Source: a virus. Taken from it: DNA of 56,802 nt. The translations under genes and the position numbers were made by a program. The notes beneath the pieces are model-generated. The model was not told where the DNA came from. It saw only the letters and a program-made list of their open reading frames with translations, and did not search any database. Positions 49,305-56,802 of this stretch are shown here, in pieces. Where the stretch lies: positions 1 through 56,802 of IMG/VR virus record IMGVR_UViG_3300049053_000110; one strand, given 5' to 3'. The first letter of the stretch is position 1, and each line of letters starts with the position of its first letter.

Positions 49305-50114
49305 ATGAAAAAACTCTTTTACATTTTAACTCTCCTGACATTCTTCTTCTCTTGCACAAAAGAGGCAGCGAAAAATCAAATAAAAGAACCGTCAACAAAA
49401 CATCTTTCTTACACGGAAAGACCAAAGACAATAGTATTTAAAGTTGTTGATGGGAAGGAGGACAAATCAGCTAGATTATCCACACTAGCAAGCATCGGTC
49501 AGGTTTGGATGGAACATTGTTATAATCTTGACACGGTTAAGGAAATAAGAACCACGGTAAATATTATTGGGCTTGGCGGCGGGCAATCTACAAAATCAGC
49601 ATGGGAAGCTTCTACTACTAATAACGATTACTGGTCACAATTTGGCTGGCAGACATTTGGAGGAAGAAATGTCTGGGCTTGGATGGCTCTTACAAATGGA
49701 CAGCCAAATGTCCCTTCATACACGCACCTTAATTATGCGCCTCCCTGCACCAAAGGCATTCATGTTCTTTCTCAAAAAATTACAGACACAGGAAGCGTGG
49801 TTTTAGGTATTGATGGTATAGAGATAATCGCCCTGAATCTAGGTGCCAAATATTTCAGACAAACAGAAGTTGCAACGGAGGCATCTTATTCAGTTGATGC
49901 CCCAAACTTTCCAACAGTTGATTGGGTAAAGACTTTTGAAAAGAAAGAAAACGGGGTATGGAAAGATTTCGATTATGCTCTTTATGCTGGTTCGGGCGGA
50001 TGGGGAACGGCGGGTAATAGCCAAGATATCAAGTTGGCTAAAGGAAGAGTGCTTATGAGTAGTAAGGTAAAGTCAAGGCCAAGTACCGGCGATTATCTGT
50101 ACAAAAGAGTTTAA
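49305..50114 (+). CDS. Lipoprotein of unknown function
   Basis: A 269-residue lipoprotein: signal peptide residues 1-16, then F-S-C with the lipidated Cys. The mature part is Trp/Gly-rich (W-E-A-S, W-S-Q-F-G-W-Q-T-F-G-G) and beta-rich. It has no enzyme motif. It follows the metalloprotease by 6 nt and has a similar leader, which suggests a functional pair such as protease and substrate, inhibitor or anchor. A hairpin follows its stop. Confidence 0.6.
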   Translation: MKKLFYILTLLTFFFSCTKEAAKNQIKEPSTKHLSYTERPKTIVFKVVDGKEDKSARLSTLASIGQVWMEHCYNLDTVKEIRTTVNIIGLGGGQSTKSAWEASTTNNDYWSQFGWQTFGGRNVWAWMALTNGQPNVPSYTHLNYAPPCTKGIHVLSQKITDTGSVVLGIDGIEIIALNLGAKYFRQTEVATEASYSVDAPNFPTVDWVKTFEKKENGVWKDFDYALYAGSGGWGTAGNSQDIKLAKGRVLMSSKVKSRPSTGDYLYKRV

Positions 50115-50121
50115 ATAAAAA

Positions 50122-50144
50122 CCGGCTGTCCACTATACAGCCGG
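50122..50144 (+). terminator. Hairpin after lipoprotein gene
   Basis: CCGGCTG (50122-50128) pairs with CAGCCGG (50138-50144) around a 9-nt loop. It has no T-run, so it may be a processing, stabilising or attenuating hairpin between secreted cargo and the lysis block. Confidence 0.5.
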
Positions 50145-50190
50145 CATGCATGTAAAACATTTTATAAACAAGCCACCACTCATCCACCTA

Positions 50191-50526
50191 ATGAGTAAGG
50201 GTAGTGAGTGGCAACAAAAATTAGACCGCCTTATGGAATTAACTATGATAATGCAATTGCTTTCGGCTGGGTTTGTAGCTGGCATTACATGGCTTTTGAG
50301 TAGATCAAAAAGCAAAGCCGAAATAGCCAAAATGAAGGAGCAGACGGCTCATGTGTATTTGCAGAATGTGGAAGATGCCGTTAGCCTGTGGAAGGGTATT
50401 GCAAAAGATTTGGAATTGCAGGTAATCAATTTAACCAAAGAGGTTAAGATGCTTCGTGAAGAAAACCATGAGTTGAAAATTGCTTATGAGAAACTAGAAA
50501 AGGCGATTGAAAAAAATGTGAATTAA
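50191..50526 (+). CDS. Membrane protein with coiled coil (lysis block)
   Basis: A 111-residue protein from ATG 50191; an ATG at 50146 would start within 2 nt of the hairpin and is less likely. One transmembrane helix lies at about residues 20-40, followed by a long coiled coil with heptads (L-R-E-E-N-H-E-L-K-I-A-Y-E-K-L-E). This topology suits an i-spanin-like or holin accessory protein. Its place before a holin-like protein and lipoprotein favours a lysis role. Confidence 0.5.
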   Translation: MSKGSEWQQKLDRLMELTMIMQLLSAGFVAGITWLLSRSKSKAEIAKMKEQTAHVYLQNVEDAVSLWKGIAKDLELQVINLTKEVKMLREENHELKIAYEKLEKAIEKNVN

Positions 50527-50545
50527 ACCACCTAAAACAAAGTAT

Positions 50546-50917
50546 ATGAACTTAGATTATTTGCTCCCTGGATTTCTTGGACTGTTACTTCAGGTATTTG
50601 CAATAAAGCTGCCCTACGCAAAAAAGAAGGCCACTGTTGCCAATTATCCTTTCTCTTTTAAATGCTGGATATTGGATGAGTGGACTGTTATTGTCGGGAA
50701 TATCGTTTCTGTTTTATTGCTGCTCGTATTGATTGACAACCTCATCGCATTAAAGCCCGGGTTAAAGAATTACATAGAATTTCTATTTGCTTTCGTCGGC
50801 TTTACTGGTAGTTCCATTTTCATGGCTGCGTTCAGTGCTTTTGATAAAAAAGTAATGAAGGTAATAGATGAAAAAACAAATATCGCGGACGGCATTACTC
50901 CACCTGGAAAAAATTAA
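50546..50917 (+). CDS. Holin-like membrane protein
   Basis: A 123-residue protein with about three hydrophobic helices (near residues 5-22, 47-68 and 78-98) and a charged C-terminus. It lies in the lysis block just before a lipoprotein, which fits a holin that times lysis by forming membrane holes. No specific holin family is recognised, so this is topology and context only. Confidence 0.5.
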   Translation: MNLDYLLPGFLGLLLQVFAIKLPYAKKKATVANYPFSFKCWILDEWTVIVGNIVSVLLLLVLIDNLIALKPGLKNYIEFLFAFVGFTGSSIFMAAFSAFDKKVMKVIDEKTNIADGITPPGKN

Positions 50918-50919
50918 TC

Positions 50920-51576
50920 ATGAAACCTATCCACCTGTTTTTTTGTGCTTTCTTTTTTATCCTTGGATTACTATTGGGATGCAATGGTTGTGGCAACTCT
51001 GGATCGATTGAAGTGAAAAAAACTACAAGCGACAGCAATGTTATTATACTTCCTCCTGAACGATCTGAAATAACACAGCCGGAAATTGCTGATAAGAAAA
51101 AGGATAAATCGTTTCCTTTTGTTACAATGCCAGTGCCGGTGATTCCGGTACCATCTGGCAATTATGACTCATTGTTAAACGAATTCAATGCACTCGCTGC
51201 AGCGTTAAAAGAAGTATGGCGCCAGTTCGATGAGCAAAAGAATTACACGCAATCATTCCGATTTAAAAACGGCGTAGTTGGCTTTTCCGGTAGTGTGTAT
51301 CAAAATAATTTATTCAACCTCCAAGCAACTCTCGACAGCGTAAAGGAAACTACCATTACCAACACAGTTTATGAGAGGGAGAAAAAGAGAAACCAATTCT
51401 CTTTGGGGCTGGGCGGTATTTACAATAATGACACTAGGATTTTAAGTGTGGGCGGTAGTGTTTTGTTGAAAACAAAAAATGGTCGCATGTACAACGCTGG
51501 AGCTTATGTAGGAACCGACAGAACCATAAGTTACAAGGTAGAGGCATACTTCCCAATATCATTTCGTAAACAATAA
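50920..51576 (+). CDS. Lipoprotein, possible spanin-like
   Basis: A 218-residue lipoprotein: signal peptide residues 1-20, G-C-N-G-C with the lipidated Cys (residue 21). It has a proline-rich linker, a helical middle and a C-terminal beta-strand-rich part that ends in F-R-K. Lying after a holin-like gene and before the endolysin, it may disrupt the outer membrane (o-spanin-like or outer membrane insertion). It has no classical spanin signature. Confidence 0.5.
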   Translation: MKPIHLFFCAFFFILGLLLGCNGCGNSGSIEVKKTTSDSNVIILPPERSEITQPEIADKKKDKSFPFVTMPVPVIPVPSGNYDSLLNEFNALAAALKEVWRQFDEQKNYTQSFRFKNGVVGFSGSVYQNNLFNLQATLDSVKETTITNTVYEREKKRNQFSLGLGGIYNNDTRILSVGGSVLLKTKNGRMYNAGAYVGTDRTISYKVEAYFPISFRKQ

Positions 51577-51601
51577 TTTTTAATAATCAAATTTTCAGAT
51601 C

Positions 51602-51991
51602 ATGAAAAAACATTTCTTCAGCGGATTAGTAAGCTGGTTTAGCAGGTTAACAGACGGCCAAAAGTTAGTAGGTATAGTGAGCGCTATCCTGCTGTTTTCT
51701 TTACTCTATTGGGGCCTCAATGGTGACGGTGGTATTACCGGTTTTCAGGTATTAGCTAGGCAAAAAGGCGGATTTTGGCTTGGGTTAATCATCTCTGTTA
51801 TTGCTATTGGCGTTCTTGTGTATTTTATGATACGTCATTACAGCAAGACACAGGATGGAAGTTCTACTACTGCATTCTTAATTGCCATTGCCATTTTTAT
51901 GGGCATCGCATTTGGTAAAGGTTGCACGGATAAGGCAAATGGCGGTACAACAGCAGGTAAAGGCCGACCATCAACAGAACAAACGAAGTAA
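51602..51991 (+). CDS. Membrane protein (lysis block)
   Basis: A 129-residue protein with about three transmembrane helices (near 22-42, 58-78 and 87-105) and a basic C-terminal tail. Its stop overlaps the next ATG by one base. It is probably a second holin, antiholin or accessory membrane protein. No family is recognised. Confidence 0.5.
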   Translation: MKKHFFSGLVSWFSRLTDGQKLVGIVSAILLFSLLYWGLNGDGGITGFQVLARQKGGFWLGLIISVIAIGVLVYFMIRHYSKTQDGSSTTAFLIAIAIFMGIAFGKGCTDKANGGTTAGKGRPSTEQTK

Positions 51992-52443
51992 TGCAAACTG
52001 TACTTTTTATCACCACTTGGTTTGTTAGCCTCTTAGCCTTCTGGCTATTCATCCGGTTCCTGGTTGGTCAGCAAACCGCGTGGTTGTTGTACATGCGTGA
52101 GAACATAGGCAGGCCAAACAAGATTGAAAAGCCCTTGCATGATGGTAACCTTAAGCTGGCAATAGTAATCGCTGGAGTGCTATCATTAGTGCAATGGATA
52201 ACTGGAGCCTGGTACTATGCTTTAATGTTCGGTGTACAATGCATTCCTTTTTGGAGTTTGGTTTTTGATCGCATGATCAATGATGCTATGGGTAACGATA
52301 AGGATTATGTCGGTACTGGTGCTAAAACAGATTTATGGGTTAGCGAGACATTCACCGGCGAAAAGAAGAACCTGTATTGTATGATCGCTATTATTTTGAT
52401 CAATGCATCAGCAATTACCATTCTTATTTTTCGAACCTATTAA
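51991..52443 (+). CDS. Membrane protein next to endolysin
   Basis: A 150-residue protein with about four hydrophobic segments (near 3-26, 55-73, 78-97 and 127-147). Its start overlaps the previous stop, and the endolysin gene follows 9 nt later. It could be a holin or an immunity/exclusion protein; the topology alone cannot decide. Confidence 0.5.
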   Translation: MQTVLFITTWFVSLLAFWLFIRFLVGQQTAWLLYMRENIGRPNKIEKPLHDGNLKLAIVIAGVLSLVQWITGAWYYALMFGVQCIPFWSLVFDRMINDAMGNDKDYVGTGAKTDLWVSETFTGEKKNLYCMIAIILINASAITILIFRTY

Positions 52444-52452
52444 AACCGTCCA

Positions 52453-53148
52453 ATGATTGCCACCACCACTAAAAATAAAATCCTCTCTATCGTATCAGTA
52501 TTTGAGACATCAAGCCTAAATCCCCGATATGATATTCTTGTCGTGCTCAATGATGGACCTCATAGGAAACCCCAAATCACGTTTGGTAAGCACCAGACGA
52601 CGGAGTACGGCAATTTGAAAGTATTGCTGCAGATGTATGATGCAGTAGGTGGACTTTATGCAAAAGAGTTCAAGCAATATCTGCCACTGATAGGAATAAA
52701 GCCGTTATCAAACAACGAAACTTTTAAATACTGGTTGAAACAAGCCGGCAAGGATCCTGTTATGATAAGAGTCCAGGACAAGTTCTTTGATCAAATGTAT
52801 TGGGCGCCTGCCGAGAAGTTTTTTAATGATAATAAATTCACTCTCCCCCTTTCAATGGCGGTTATCTATGACAGCTATATCCATTCCGGTAGTATTCCGG
52901 CCTGGCTGCGTGATGATTTCTCGGAAGTGCCGCCTGCAAAAGGCGGTGATGAAAAAGCCTGGATAACTGCTTATGTAAATACCCGTGATTACTGGCTGGA
53001 GCATCATTCAAATAAAATACTAAACAACACCGATTACAGAACCGACACCTGGAAGGATTGCATTGCTGCAAATGACTGGCAGTTATTAAAGCCGGTAGTT
53101 TGTAAGTTCAATTCTTCTGTTCCTTCCAAGTGGATCACAATACCATAG
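52453..53148 (+). CDS. Endolysin (GH46 chitosanase-like)
   Basis: A 231-residue enzyme of the GH46-like lysozyme superfamily. The N-terminal catalytic region has V-F-E-T-S-S-L-N at residues 16-23 with Glu18 as likely acid, and Asp27 / Asp34 nearby. A Y-D-S-Y-I-H-S-G motif near residue 140 is typical of the family. It has no signal peptide, so the holin must release it. It would cleave peptidoglycan glycan strands at lysis. It is directly after the membrane proteins and 3 nt before the secreted glycosidase. Confidence 0.7.
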   Translation: MIATTTKNKILSIVSVFETSSLNPRYDILVVLNDGPHRKPQITFGKHQTTEYGNLKVLLQMYDAVGGLYAKEFKQYLPLIGIKPLSNNETFKYWLKQAGKDPVMIRVQDKFFDQMYWAPAEKFFNDNKFTLPLSMAVIYDSYIHSGSIPAWLRDDFSEVPPAKGGDEKAWITAYVNTRDYWLEHHSNKILNNTDYRTDTWKDCIAANDWQLLKPVVCKFNSSVPSKWITIP

Positions 53149-53151
53149 TTT

Positions 53152-55341
53152 ATGAAGAAACTAACCACCATTCTTTTAATTTTCTTGTCAATTTTCACCA
53201 CCACCGTTAACTCACAAACTAAAATTCCTATTTACCCTCAATATCTATGGGAAATCAATAATGGAAATCCTGAAGGTTTGTGGATGCTTTTTGACGGCAT
53301 AACTAACCATTGGGTAGAAGATGGTTGGGGAAAAATATTTAAAGATTATGACGTGTATTATGAGTTTCCGGAGGCCCAGGGTGTGACGCTTACAAAAATG
53401 CGTGCCCATGACTTTGAGGCTTCGACAACTACACCAACAAAATTTTATTACTCCACCGTCGATAAACCTTTTGAGTTTGTAAAATTCTATGAGTTTTACG
53501 GACCCGATTATTTGTTCTGGCATGATATACCAATGCTTAATGTAAAAGTGAAGTATATAAAGATTGAATGTATCAATGGATTTCTTCCCACTGAACTCGA
53601 GTTCTTTGGTTCATATAATGCCTCATTTGTTGTACCTGCATTAAAGACGCCAAGGCGATATCCTTTCAAAAACATGGTAGGTGTGAACGGTAAGGTGTGG
53701 AGTGTTGGCGGTCCAAAATCAAATGGTGTGTATTTGAATGGTGAAGTAGATTTCAATAAAGTAGCACTGATCAAAAAGACATTTAAAACCTTCCGATTCT
53801 ATGCAGAAAAAAGCATGTATGAAATCGATAAAGACCGATATGCTTTTGCTCCAACTCCTAATGGTGGGTGGAACTATGATAAAGTGCTCACAGCATTAAA
53901 AGATGCCGGCGTTGAAGTGTTGTTTGATATCAAAGAATTACCTCTATGGCAGATGCAAACCTATCCGGTTGCTGAGCAACGTGGCGAACTGGCACCGGTG
54001 AATTATGGTGCAAGTAAAGAACTGGTTGAATCATATAGAAGTGATGGACAAACCTTTTTCCAGGTAACAGCAAGGTATGGCCGCTCACAGGTAAATTCTT
54101 CACTGTTAAAAACCGATGATAAAAAAACAGGCCTTGACCTAATACATAAAATTGAAGTCAATAATGAGACCAATGCATATTGGGGTGGTCTGCTTCGCTA
54201 TCAAACACCTTATGAATACGTGATGAATCTTTCTGTTGTTTACGATGGCCACAAAGGAACGATGGGTCCGGGAGTAGGTGTAAAGACAGCTGATCCTACA
54301 ATGAAAGTAATCATGGGTGGAAGTGCCGGCGCCGATGCATTTTATTTAAGAGGCATTATCATGGCCTGTGAACAAATCAGAGGTCGCAAAGCTGACGGTA
54401 CAATTGATGTTCCTTTTGATGGAATAAATTACCATTGCTATCAGTCAAATGCCAACATGCCTCCTTATCCAACCATTTATAGCTGTAAGGCAGGAAGTCC
54501 GGAAAGCACCAACTTAAAAAAGCTGCAGGAAGACATTGAATGGTTGAAGCAACAGTATATGACTGAAAATATTGAGGTATGGCAGACCGAGACGGGTTAT
54601 GATATTCATCCGGAAAGCAATGGAGCGCCGGTACCTCTACCTGGCATGGATGTAGAGCATACTGTTGCTGCTTTCGACGTGCGCACTTCTTTGCTTTATG
54701 CTGCTACAGGACTTTATGCGTTGGATTATTATATGATGGAAGATGTTCGATGGAGTAGTGAACTGTACACAACCAGCGGAATGGTGGATGCTAATTACAT
54801 GGCAAGGCTTCATACACAATACCTGCATCAAGCAGTAAAGTTTTTAGGAGAATACACCTTTAGCAGATGGATAAGTGAGAGCCCTCGCATTGCTGAATTT
54901 GATAGTGCTGGCGTTAAAAGGTATGCAGCCTGGCATGAAACAAGCAATGGCAAAACATCTGTTTACTCACTGCCCAATACCACGTTTAAAGTGTACGGAT
55001 TGGATGGAAGCATCGTTCCCAAAGATGTGGTTACAATTACTGAGACACCAGTGTTTTTTGATAAAATCAATTTAACTGCACTACCAATTAACAACCCGCC
55101 AAAAGGTAAAGGCCCACGTAAAAAAGATGAGCCGATAATATTAGCCTATCCAAACCCTGCACCGGATTATATTATTTATGAAAAAATGAAAAACGAAGTA
55201 GTGCACATCTATCACATGAGCGGCCAATTGGTGCGTGTAACAAAGGCAGATGCAAAAGGGAAAATCAATACTCAAAATCTTACACTTGGTATTTATACTG
55301 CATTAAGTCAAACTAATGTGATGCAGTTTAAAAAGCAGTAA
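53152..55341 (+). CDS. Secreted glycoside hydrolase with T9SS sorting domain
   Basis: A 729-residue protein with a signal peptide (residues 1-21, ends N-S-Q), an N-terminal beta-rich discoidin-like region (about 25-160) and a (beta/alpha)8 catalytic region. Two glutamates fit clan GH-A: E339 in V-N-N-E-T-N-A-Y (acid/base) and E480 in W-Q-T-E-T-G-Y (nucleophile). Residues about 661-729 are a type A C-terminal sorting domain (Y-P-N-P-A-x-D-Y, I-Y-H-M-S-G-Q-L-V, L-G-I-Y-T) which directs type IX secretion in Bacteroidota. It is probably a lysogenic-conversion gene that degrades an external or capsular polysaccharide; the substrate is not known. It is followed by a strong terminator. Confidence 0.85.
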   Translation: MKKLTTILLIFLSIFTTTVNSQTKIPIYPQYLWEINNGNPEGLWMLFDGITNHWVEDGWGKIFKDYDVYYEFPEAQGVTLTKMRAHDFEASTTTPTKFYYSTVDKPFEFVKFYEFYGPDYLFWHDIPMLNVKVKYIKIECINGFLPTELEFFGSYNASFVVPALKTPRRYPFKNMVGVNGKVWSVGGPKSNGVYLNGEVDFNKVALIKKTFKTFRFYAEKSMYEIDKDRYAFAPTPNGGWNYDKVLTALKDAGVEVLFDIKELPLWQMQTYPVAEQRGELAPVNYGASKELVESYRSDGQTFFQVTARYGRSQVNSSLLKTDDKKTGLDLIHKIEVNNETNAYWGGLLRYQTPYEYVMNLSVVYDGHKGTMGPGVGVKTADPTMKVIMGGSAGADAFYLRGIIMACEQIRGRKADGTIDVPFDGINYHCYQSNANMPPYPTIYSCKAGSPESTNLKKLQEDIEWLKQQYMTENIEVWQTETGYDIHPESNGAPVPLPGMDVEHTVAAFDVRTSLLYAATGLYALDYYMMEDVRWSSELYTTSGMVDANYMARLHTQYLHQAVKFLGEYTFSRWISESPRIAEFDSAGVKRYAAWHETSNGKTSVYSLPNTTFKVYGLDGSIVPKDVVTITETPVFFDKINLTALPINNPPKGKGPRKKDEPIILAYPNPAPDYIIYEKMKNEVVHIYHMSGQLVRVTKADAKGKINTQNLTLGIYTALSQTNVMQFKKQ

Positions 55342-55376
55342 CATTCTTTCTCATCGGCAAGCAATCGTTAGCAAAC

Positions 55377-55405
55377 GGCCTGTAGTTTCTACTACGGGCT
55401 TTTTT
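55377..55405 (+). terminator. Strong terminator after secreted glycosidase
   Basis: A 10-bp stem: GGCCTGTAGT (55377-55386), loop TTCT, ACTACGGGCT (55391-55400; two wobble pairs), followed by five T (55401-55405). It ends the late transcript 36 nt after the glycosidase stop. Confidence 0.85.
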
Positions 55406-55435
55406 ATGTGGAATATTTTTTGCTGCAATTCTTTT

Positions 55436-55627
55436 ATGGTCAACTTCATTCAGCAATACATACAGGACCAACTATCTCCGCACATTAACTACAATACCAA
55501 GCTGTCAAAAGCGGACCTGATTAATATTTTATACACCGCAGGAAAGAAAAAGCTTTTACGCATTGTTTTTCCTGTTGGCTTCAATTGGGTAAAGAAGGAT
55601 TCGAGCGGTGATGTTACTTTCGGCTAA
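55436..55627 (+). CDS. Small hypothetical protein
   Basis: A 63-residue protein (ATG 55436 preferred, ATG 55406 is within the terminator). It reads I-Q-Q-Y-I-Q-D-Q-L and L-L-R-I-V-F-P-V-G-F-N-W-V-K-K. Its stop overlaps the integrase stop by 4 nt (convergent). The function is unknown. Because it lies after a terminator, it is perhaps expressed weakly. Confidence 0.45.
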   Translation: MVNFIQQYIQDQLSPHINYNTKLSKADLINILYTAGKKKLLRIVFPVGFNWVKKDSSGDVTFG

Positions 55628-56802
55628 ATCTTTTTTGTTTTACTATGAAGTTCTTTTAGATCAATGTCAACTCCAAGGTCACGCACATACTTTGCTGTAG
55701 TGGCAATATCAGTGTGACGCATTAGCCGCATTATTTCAATCAACTTTACACCTTCTCTAAGCAAGTGGACGGCTCGAGTGTGCTTGAAGCCATATAGGGT
55801 GTAATCTTCACTCAACCCCATTTCCTTTCTGACATTTTGAAAGCGGCGGGCAAAGAAGTTTTTTCCGCATGGCCTTGGGCTCGGATTTAAAACAGGCGAA
55901 AAAATATAATGGTTTTTGTTTGCTTCAAGCAATCCCATTTCCTGCATTACATTTTTTAAATGCGGGTCTATTGGCACCAGGTCGTCACGGTCCGACTTGG
56001 TTACTTCTGCCCGAAATAAAAAGTTTTCTCCCTCATCGAGTATGTCACCCACCTTAATTGCCATGAGCTCTTTTTCTGACCGGACACATAAGTAATAAAC
56101 AAACTGCACGGCATACCATAGGTAAGGCTGATTGGTTTTTATTACATGGGTTACTTTGGGGAATAGTTGCTTGTCGTAATACTTGTGTTTTTTGGACCTG
56201 GTTTTTAAGCTCTCGATATCTTCCACCGGATTTTTTTCAATGAGCTCTTTTTTACGCAGGAATTCAAACACGGTATAGATAACACTTTTCAGATTGTTGT
56301 ATTGCCGGTTGCCCCATTTCTTTTCTTCCTTATTTTGCTCTAGCAGGTTTTCAATGTGCTGCTTTCTTACTTTGTTAATTGGTTGTGCGAGCAATCCTTT
56401 TGAAGAAAAGTATTCCCTGATCAATTCAACTGCGTATCGACACTTCTGCATGGTACCTTGCTCAAGGCCTCGCTTACCATACTTATCCAAGAAAAACTCG
56501 AGCGCCGATTTTATTGTTATAATGCCAGGGTTGGGCGCAACGCCTTCCATGGCCAATTGCATCTGTTCTTTATTGAAAGGATTGAATCCATTTTTAAGTG
56601 CTTCGTTTACGGCATCTAATAACAATGCTGCATGCTCTTCATCTTTATAGCGGTTAACATCTTCATTCACTTTGAAGCGCTCCCATTCCTTATTATCATG
56701 TAAAGGGCGCAGTTCTGCAGGTATCCGGTAGTAATATTCGATGTACCAGCGCTTGCCTTTTACCAGCTTTGCCGGTCGGTAATCAATGTACTTCATTGGC
56801 AC
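55624..56802 (-). CDS. Tyrosine integrase
   Basis: A 392-residue tyrosine recombinase. Residues about 90-180 form the core-binding domain (SAM-like). The catalytic residues in order: Arg in Y-L-C-V-R-S-E-K-E-L (box I), H-T-R in Y-G-F-K-H-T-R-A (box II), and H / Tyr in M-R-H-T-D-I-A-T-T-A-K-Y-V (Tyr nucleophile). It catalyses integration and excision of the phage at att sites. The start is GTG at 56802, the last base of the window, or ATG at 56796; the frame remains open beyond, so the gene may be cut. It is on the minus strand, convergent to the late operon. Confidence 0.9.
   Translation of the reverse strand: MPMKYIDYRPAKLVKGKRWYIEYYYRIPAELRPLHDNKEWERFKVNEDVNRYKDEEHAALLLDAVNEALKNGFNPFNKEQMQLAMEGVAPNPGIITIKSALEFFLDKYGKRGLEQGTMQKCRYAVELIREYFSSKGLLAQPINKVRKQHIENLLEQNKEEKKWGNRQYNNLKSVIYTVFEFLRKKELIEKNPVEDIESLKTRSKKHKYYDKQLFPKVTHVIKTNQPYLWYAVQFVYYLCVRSEKELMAIKVGDILDEGENFLFRAEVTKSDRDDLVPIDPHLKNVMQEMGLLEANKNHYIFSPVLNPSPRPCGKNFFARRFQNVRKEMGLSEDYTLYGFKHTRAVHLLREGVKLIEIMRLMRHTDIATTAKYVRDLGVDIDLKELHSKTKKI

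Noticed and set aside
1-56802. CRISPR arrays, IS elements or transposases
   Set aside because: No regularly spaced repeats with unique spacers and no transposase motifs were seen. The only regular array is the 12-bp initiator repeat.
55341-56802. attP site near the integrase
   Set aside because: No repeat of the window ends or tRNA-3'-end-like core was found, and the integrase start reaches the window edge, so att sites cannot be placed.

Overview
The window looks like the nearly complete genome of a tailed temperate phage (or prophage) of the Bacteroidota, most likely with a siphovirus-type long tail: it has a very long tape measure protein, a tail tube and no contractile sheath. The host assignment is an inference. 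It rests on signal peptides ending in the N-A-Q/N-S-Q style, lipoproteins with short Bacteroidota-type leaders, a type IX secretion C-terminal sorting domain on the last large gene, one good TTTG / TAnnTTT-type promoter, and replication and head proteins of a style common in Bacteroidota phages. A Chitinophaga-like host would fit, but genus is not readable from the sequence. Except for the integrase and one small gene, everything is on the + strand.

Layout. 1-134: noncoding left end with several palindromes. 144-2315: small unknown genes, many joined by 4-nt stop/start overlaps, closed by a terminator. 2452-3014: a gene-free unit with a boxA-like element, many stem-loops, a predicted pseudoknot and an embedded tRNA-like sequence, closed by a strong terminator. 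3058-6644: recombination module (Sak4-like ATPase, coiled-coil protein, PD-(D/E)XK nuclease, NinB-like protein). 6641-8772: a gene with an in-frame TGA and a DNA methyltransferase split by a frameshift. 8769-13672: replication module (SF2 helicase carrying an intein in its P-loop, initiator with iteron-like repeats, DnaC-like loader, DUF1064 endonuclease). 13809-17861: small accessory genes and an XRE regulator. 17870-17944: a tRNA with a C1:A72 mismatch. 18135-21646: DUF932 protein and two PP-loop (PAPS-reductase-like) proteins.

21825-34234: packaging and head genes (small and large terminase, portal, Mu F-like head protein, scaffold-like protein, decoration protein, major capsid protein, connectors, tail terminator-like and tail tube). 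34303-42957: tail genes (chaperone with frameshifted extension, tape measure, distal tail, hub, fibre). 42957-50114: an unusual run of six genes whose products carry Sec or lipoprotein signal peptides; it includes a long fibre-like protein and a HExxHxxGxxH metalloprotease lipoprotein. 50191-53148: membrane proteins, a lipoprotein and a chitosanase-like endolysin (lysis). 53152-55341: a secreted clan-A-like glycoside hydrolase with a type IX sorting domain. 55624-56802: tyrosine integrase on the minus strand, with its start at the window edge.

The logic is a standard temperate phage: an early region for recombination and replication, a late region for packaging, head, tail and lysis, and an integrase. 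Secreted host-surface or host-benefit enzymes are added to the late region. Most attractive for follow-up: the gene-free RNA unit with its odd tRNA, the two non-canonical tRNAs, the paired palindromic element upstream of two late gene blocks, and the secreted cargo.
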